A stretch of 64,000 bases of DNA from Parascedosporium putredinis (Eukaryota; Ascomycota; Sordariomycetes; Microascales; Microascaceae), in the NCBI GenBank assembly GCA_949357655.1, contig CASHTG010000001.1, positions 4,898,001 to 4,962,000 of the forward strand, read 5' to 3'. Position numbers and translations under genes: made by a program. The notes under the pieces are model-generated. The model was not told the origin of the DNA, did no database searches, and saw only the letters and a program-made list of their open reading frames with translations. Each line of letters begins with the position of its first letter. Position 1 is the first letter of the stretch. Shown here piece after piece: positions 61,421-64,000 of the stretch.

Positions 61421-64000
61421 ATGCGTGCGGCACCTCTTCTATGGTGGCTCGGCCTCGTCCGGGCCGCCCAATTCCAAAACGGCACCACATCCGAAGCGCC
61501 CTTCCCCAAGTGCATCTTGAGCAAAATAGACCCCAACCTCTGCGGAACTCCAGTGACCGATCCCACCGTAATCACGAGAACTGTGATTGAAGACGAGGCC
61601 ACCCGGACGGAAATTATTATCTCTGGCGGCCCCATCACCAAGCCCATTAGTCTTCCCACGCCGGGTCCGACGCTCCTAGACCCGGCCGGCGATGAAGCGA
61701 GGCAGAGCGTCTCGGATCTGTCGTCGAGCGTAGCCGCTGCGCTGCCTGCGGTCACGCAATGGCTTGACGCTCCGATTCCCGAGAATGCCACTCCTGCCAT
61801 CAGCGCCGTCGAGGCTCTCATCTCCCCTGGGCCAACCTGGTCAACACTATCAGCAGCGATGACCTGGACCTGCAGTGCGATAATCTACCTCCTTCCACGG
61901 ATCCACCCATCCTGTCCCAGGAGGCCAACAAGTTGGTGTGCTACCTCGTTGACCTCATCCAGGAGCTTCGTAACGGCGCGGCCAAGGGGACTCGGTCGAG
62001 CTCGATTCCATCGTGGAGAGGGTTCGCGTCGAGGTTGAAACGGTCACAGATTGGGTTGAACGTGTCTTCGTAATCGCGAATCCTCCCGTAGAGCAACCCA
62101 CAAGCGGGGAGGAGCCGCTGCCAAGCTCGACAGACGCCGAGTCCTTGGGCTCAGCAACGTCTTCCGAGCTAACCGAAACGGAGACTTCTTCACAGACACA
62201 ATCACAAGACTCGCAATCAACGGATTCGGGGATTTAGAGCCAACAGACTCCGAAAGCCCCTCGTCAACAGACTTGGAGAATCCCCAGCCCACAACCTCCT
62301 CAATCACTGTCACGACCGAGTTGGAGACGAACGGAACTGAGGCCCCTCAGCCAACAGAGCCCGAAGAATCGGAGACAACGGATTCTGGGGTCCTTACAAC
62401 AACCGAAACTGAAGGTCCGCAGTCAACAGATCTGATCACTCCCCGCCCTCGACTACCAATGGTCCTCGACCAACACCTTCAGAAGAGCCTCCTCCGCCCA
62501 AGTCGGAGGAGCCGCCCACCGATGATGAAGAGGTCCCTCCAACGGACGACGAGGACCCGAAACCGACCCAAGTCACCGATGCACCAATCGTCATAACGGC
62601 AATTCCTACTAATGCCAAGTTGGTCACATTGTCAGAGACTACGAGAACGGATCCCGAGTACATCACAACGACCAAAGAAGGCAGCGACGAAGAGACCATT
62701 GTGCCGGGTGCGTAGATGCTTCCCTTTCTGCTTTTCCCCCATCATAAATACACGCTTCCCAATGCAAGCTTTTGAACATGGCACTAACACAAGGTTCGGA
62801 AACCCAACTGCAGTTATCATACCCTTCAACGGCCCTCCCATTGTCTGCTTTGACTGCTTCACGTCCTTCCCTCCTAACGTCAAGATTGACGTGCCCGAGT
62901 TTTGCGTCGAGTTGTTTGGCCTCAAGATTGGGAAGTGCCCCGAGAAGGAGAAACAAGTCGACGAGAAGAAAGATGACGACGAAAAGGAAAAGGACGACGA
63001 TGAGGAAGAGGAGCCCGAGTGCACACAAACCATGACGGCAACATATATTAGCGTGTTCTGCACCGTAACTACAAGTGAGTGATGGCAAGACCACACCCTC
63101 GGAAACCCAACCAGCCACGTACGCTTTGCTAACAAGAGTCTTTCTATCAGCCGTCAACCACGATAAACGCCGTCAAGAACCCAGCCAGGACTGCACGTCC
63201 CTTTCCTGGACAACAATCACGGACTGCAGCGTCACCAATTCCATCACAACCACCACCACCACCGCCACCCTCGACGTGACCCTCCCTACGCACCCCCTCT
63301 GCGCACCCGACACATGCGGCGCCGGCGCATGCCCCGCCGCCTCTCGCGCGAAGCGAGCCTACGTGGACGCCGCCCTCGAGTTCCTCTCCAAGCGCGGCGA
63401 ACCCTCCCAGGGCGAACCCGTCGGGCCGGAAGACTACGGCGACGACGTTTCCAAGTTCGTCGCCGGCGAGGTCATGGAAGCCTCCCTCAAGGCGGACGGC
63501 ATCGCCGAGGACGGCGGCAAGCTCGTCAAGTTCCCCACACCGGAGCTCGGGGACATCACCACGTCCAACTACGTCGTGTTCGGGGACAAGGTAGAGTCCA
63601 TCGCGCTAGCCGGCCTGTACGGCTGCACCTCGGTCGTGCTCGTCTCGACCAAGGGCGCGTTCGTCAGCCACATCTGGGAGCCGCACTTCAACCCCGACAG
63701 CACGACGTTTGAGGAGCGGGCCTTCCTCGGTCTCTTTTTAGGCCGCGGCGACGAGTTCCACCCTTACGGCCTGAATGAGTTGCATAACTGGGCCGAGGGG
63801 CGCCCGAGGGCCTCATCTTTGGCGACGATCGCGATGCCAACGAGGCCATTGATCTGCACGCCTTCATCGTCACCCCGCGCCCTCGCGCCAACCTGTACCA
63901 GACCAACGAGCTGGGAGAGATGCTGTACGGGCTCGACGGAGCGCCCGTCCCCGTCCCGGACGAGGTGCGGATGGACGAGAACCTAAACGCCGGGCTGTGG
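61421..64000 (+). CDS. Large secreted multidomain protein, truncated by the window edge
   Basis: Extracellular protein of unknown function; about 801 residues are visible and there is no stop before the edge. Exons: 61421-62707, 62814-63074 and 63151 onward (donors GTGCGT and GTGAGT). The signal peptide is residues 1 to about 15 (MRAAPLLWWLGLVRA). Then come an N-terminal region with few cysteines (FPKCILSKIDPNLCG), a long Thr/Ser/Pro/Glu-rich linker, a Cys-containing module (VCFDCFTSFPPNVKIDVPEF, FCVELFGLKIGKCP), a highly acidic Lys/Asp/Glu run, CTQTMTATYISVFCTVTT, a Thr-rich TTTTTT segment, CAPDTCGAGACP, and a C-terminal globular domain (YGCTSVVLVSTKGAFVSHIW, FEERAFLGLFLGRG). The Cys/Thr modules plus this C-terminal domain recall the tails of fungal GH18-type and other large secreted proteins, but no catalytic domain is seen. 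Frame breaks lie near 61824, 61996, 62230, 62442 and 63795, each fitting one lost base in a run of C or G. Confidence 0.8.

Noticed and set aside
48842..64000. A secondary-metabolite gene cluster
   Set aside because: No polyketide synthase, peptide synthetase, terpene cyclase, prenyltransferase or cluster transcription factor is visible.
1..64000. Transposons, RIP-mutated repeats or CRISPR arrays
   Set aside because: No terminal repeats, transposase or reverse-transcriptase motifs, AT-rich blocks or regularly spaced repeats were seen.

Overview
This window is nuclear DNA from a filamentous ascomycete, most likely a Sordariomycete. The evidence is short introns (about 60-190 bp) with GT..AG ends, CTAAC-like branch points, GC-rich third codon positions, long pyrimidine-rich intergenic stretches, and fungus-specific genes (translation elongation factor 3, a cyanovirin-N lectin, membrane-anchored GH3 and GH16 wall hydrolases). 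There are no operons, bacterial signals, CRISPR arrays, transposons or rRNA, and I found no convincing tRNA. I cannot name the species.

Layout. 1-13.4 kb: an RNPS1-like SR splicing factor (990-2336), then about 11 kb that is almost gene-free, with two weak small-gene candidates. 13.4-16.7 kb (minus): a large membrane family-2 glycosyltransferase. 16.7-24.6 kb: empty. 24.6-26.2 kb (minus): a type II membrane GH16 glucanase-like protein. 26.2-31.2 kb: empty. 31.2-34.6 kb (minus): eEF3. 36.5-39.3 kb (plus): a type II membrane GH3 beta-glucosidase, followed by a small secreted cyanovirin-N (CVNH) lectin (40.0-40.8 kb). 40.8-46.9 kb: empty. 46.9-64 kb is denser: an orphan protein, a multi-pass membrane protein, an alpha/beta hydrolase, a secreted type-B carboxylesterase, an MFS transporter, and a long secreted protein that runs off the right edge.

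Functional themes. Several genes work on or at the cell wall and surface: the glycosyltransferase, GH16, GH3, CVNH lectin and the right-edge secreted protein. eEF3 and RNPS1 are housekeeping genes. The 48-64 kb block (membrane protein, hydrolase, esterase, MFS pump, secreted protein) looks like an accessory surface/transport neighbourhood. It has no polyketide or peptide synthase backbone, so I do not call it a metabolite cluster.

Quality warning. Ten of the twelve well-supported genes are broken by single-base frame changes, nearly all fitting loss of one base, mostly in or beside short G/C or A/T runs. The essential eEF3 gene alone has about six. When the lost bases are counted back, every complete gene comes out as a whole number of codons. 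I therefore read these as sequencing or assembly deletions, not pseudogenes. Gene spans are given from start codon to stop codon with introns included, and frame breaks are listed per gene.
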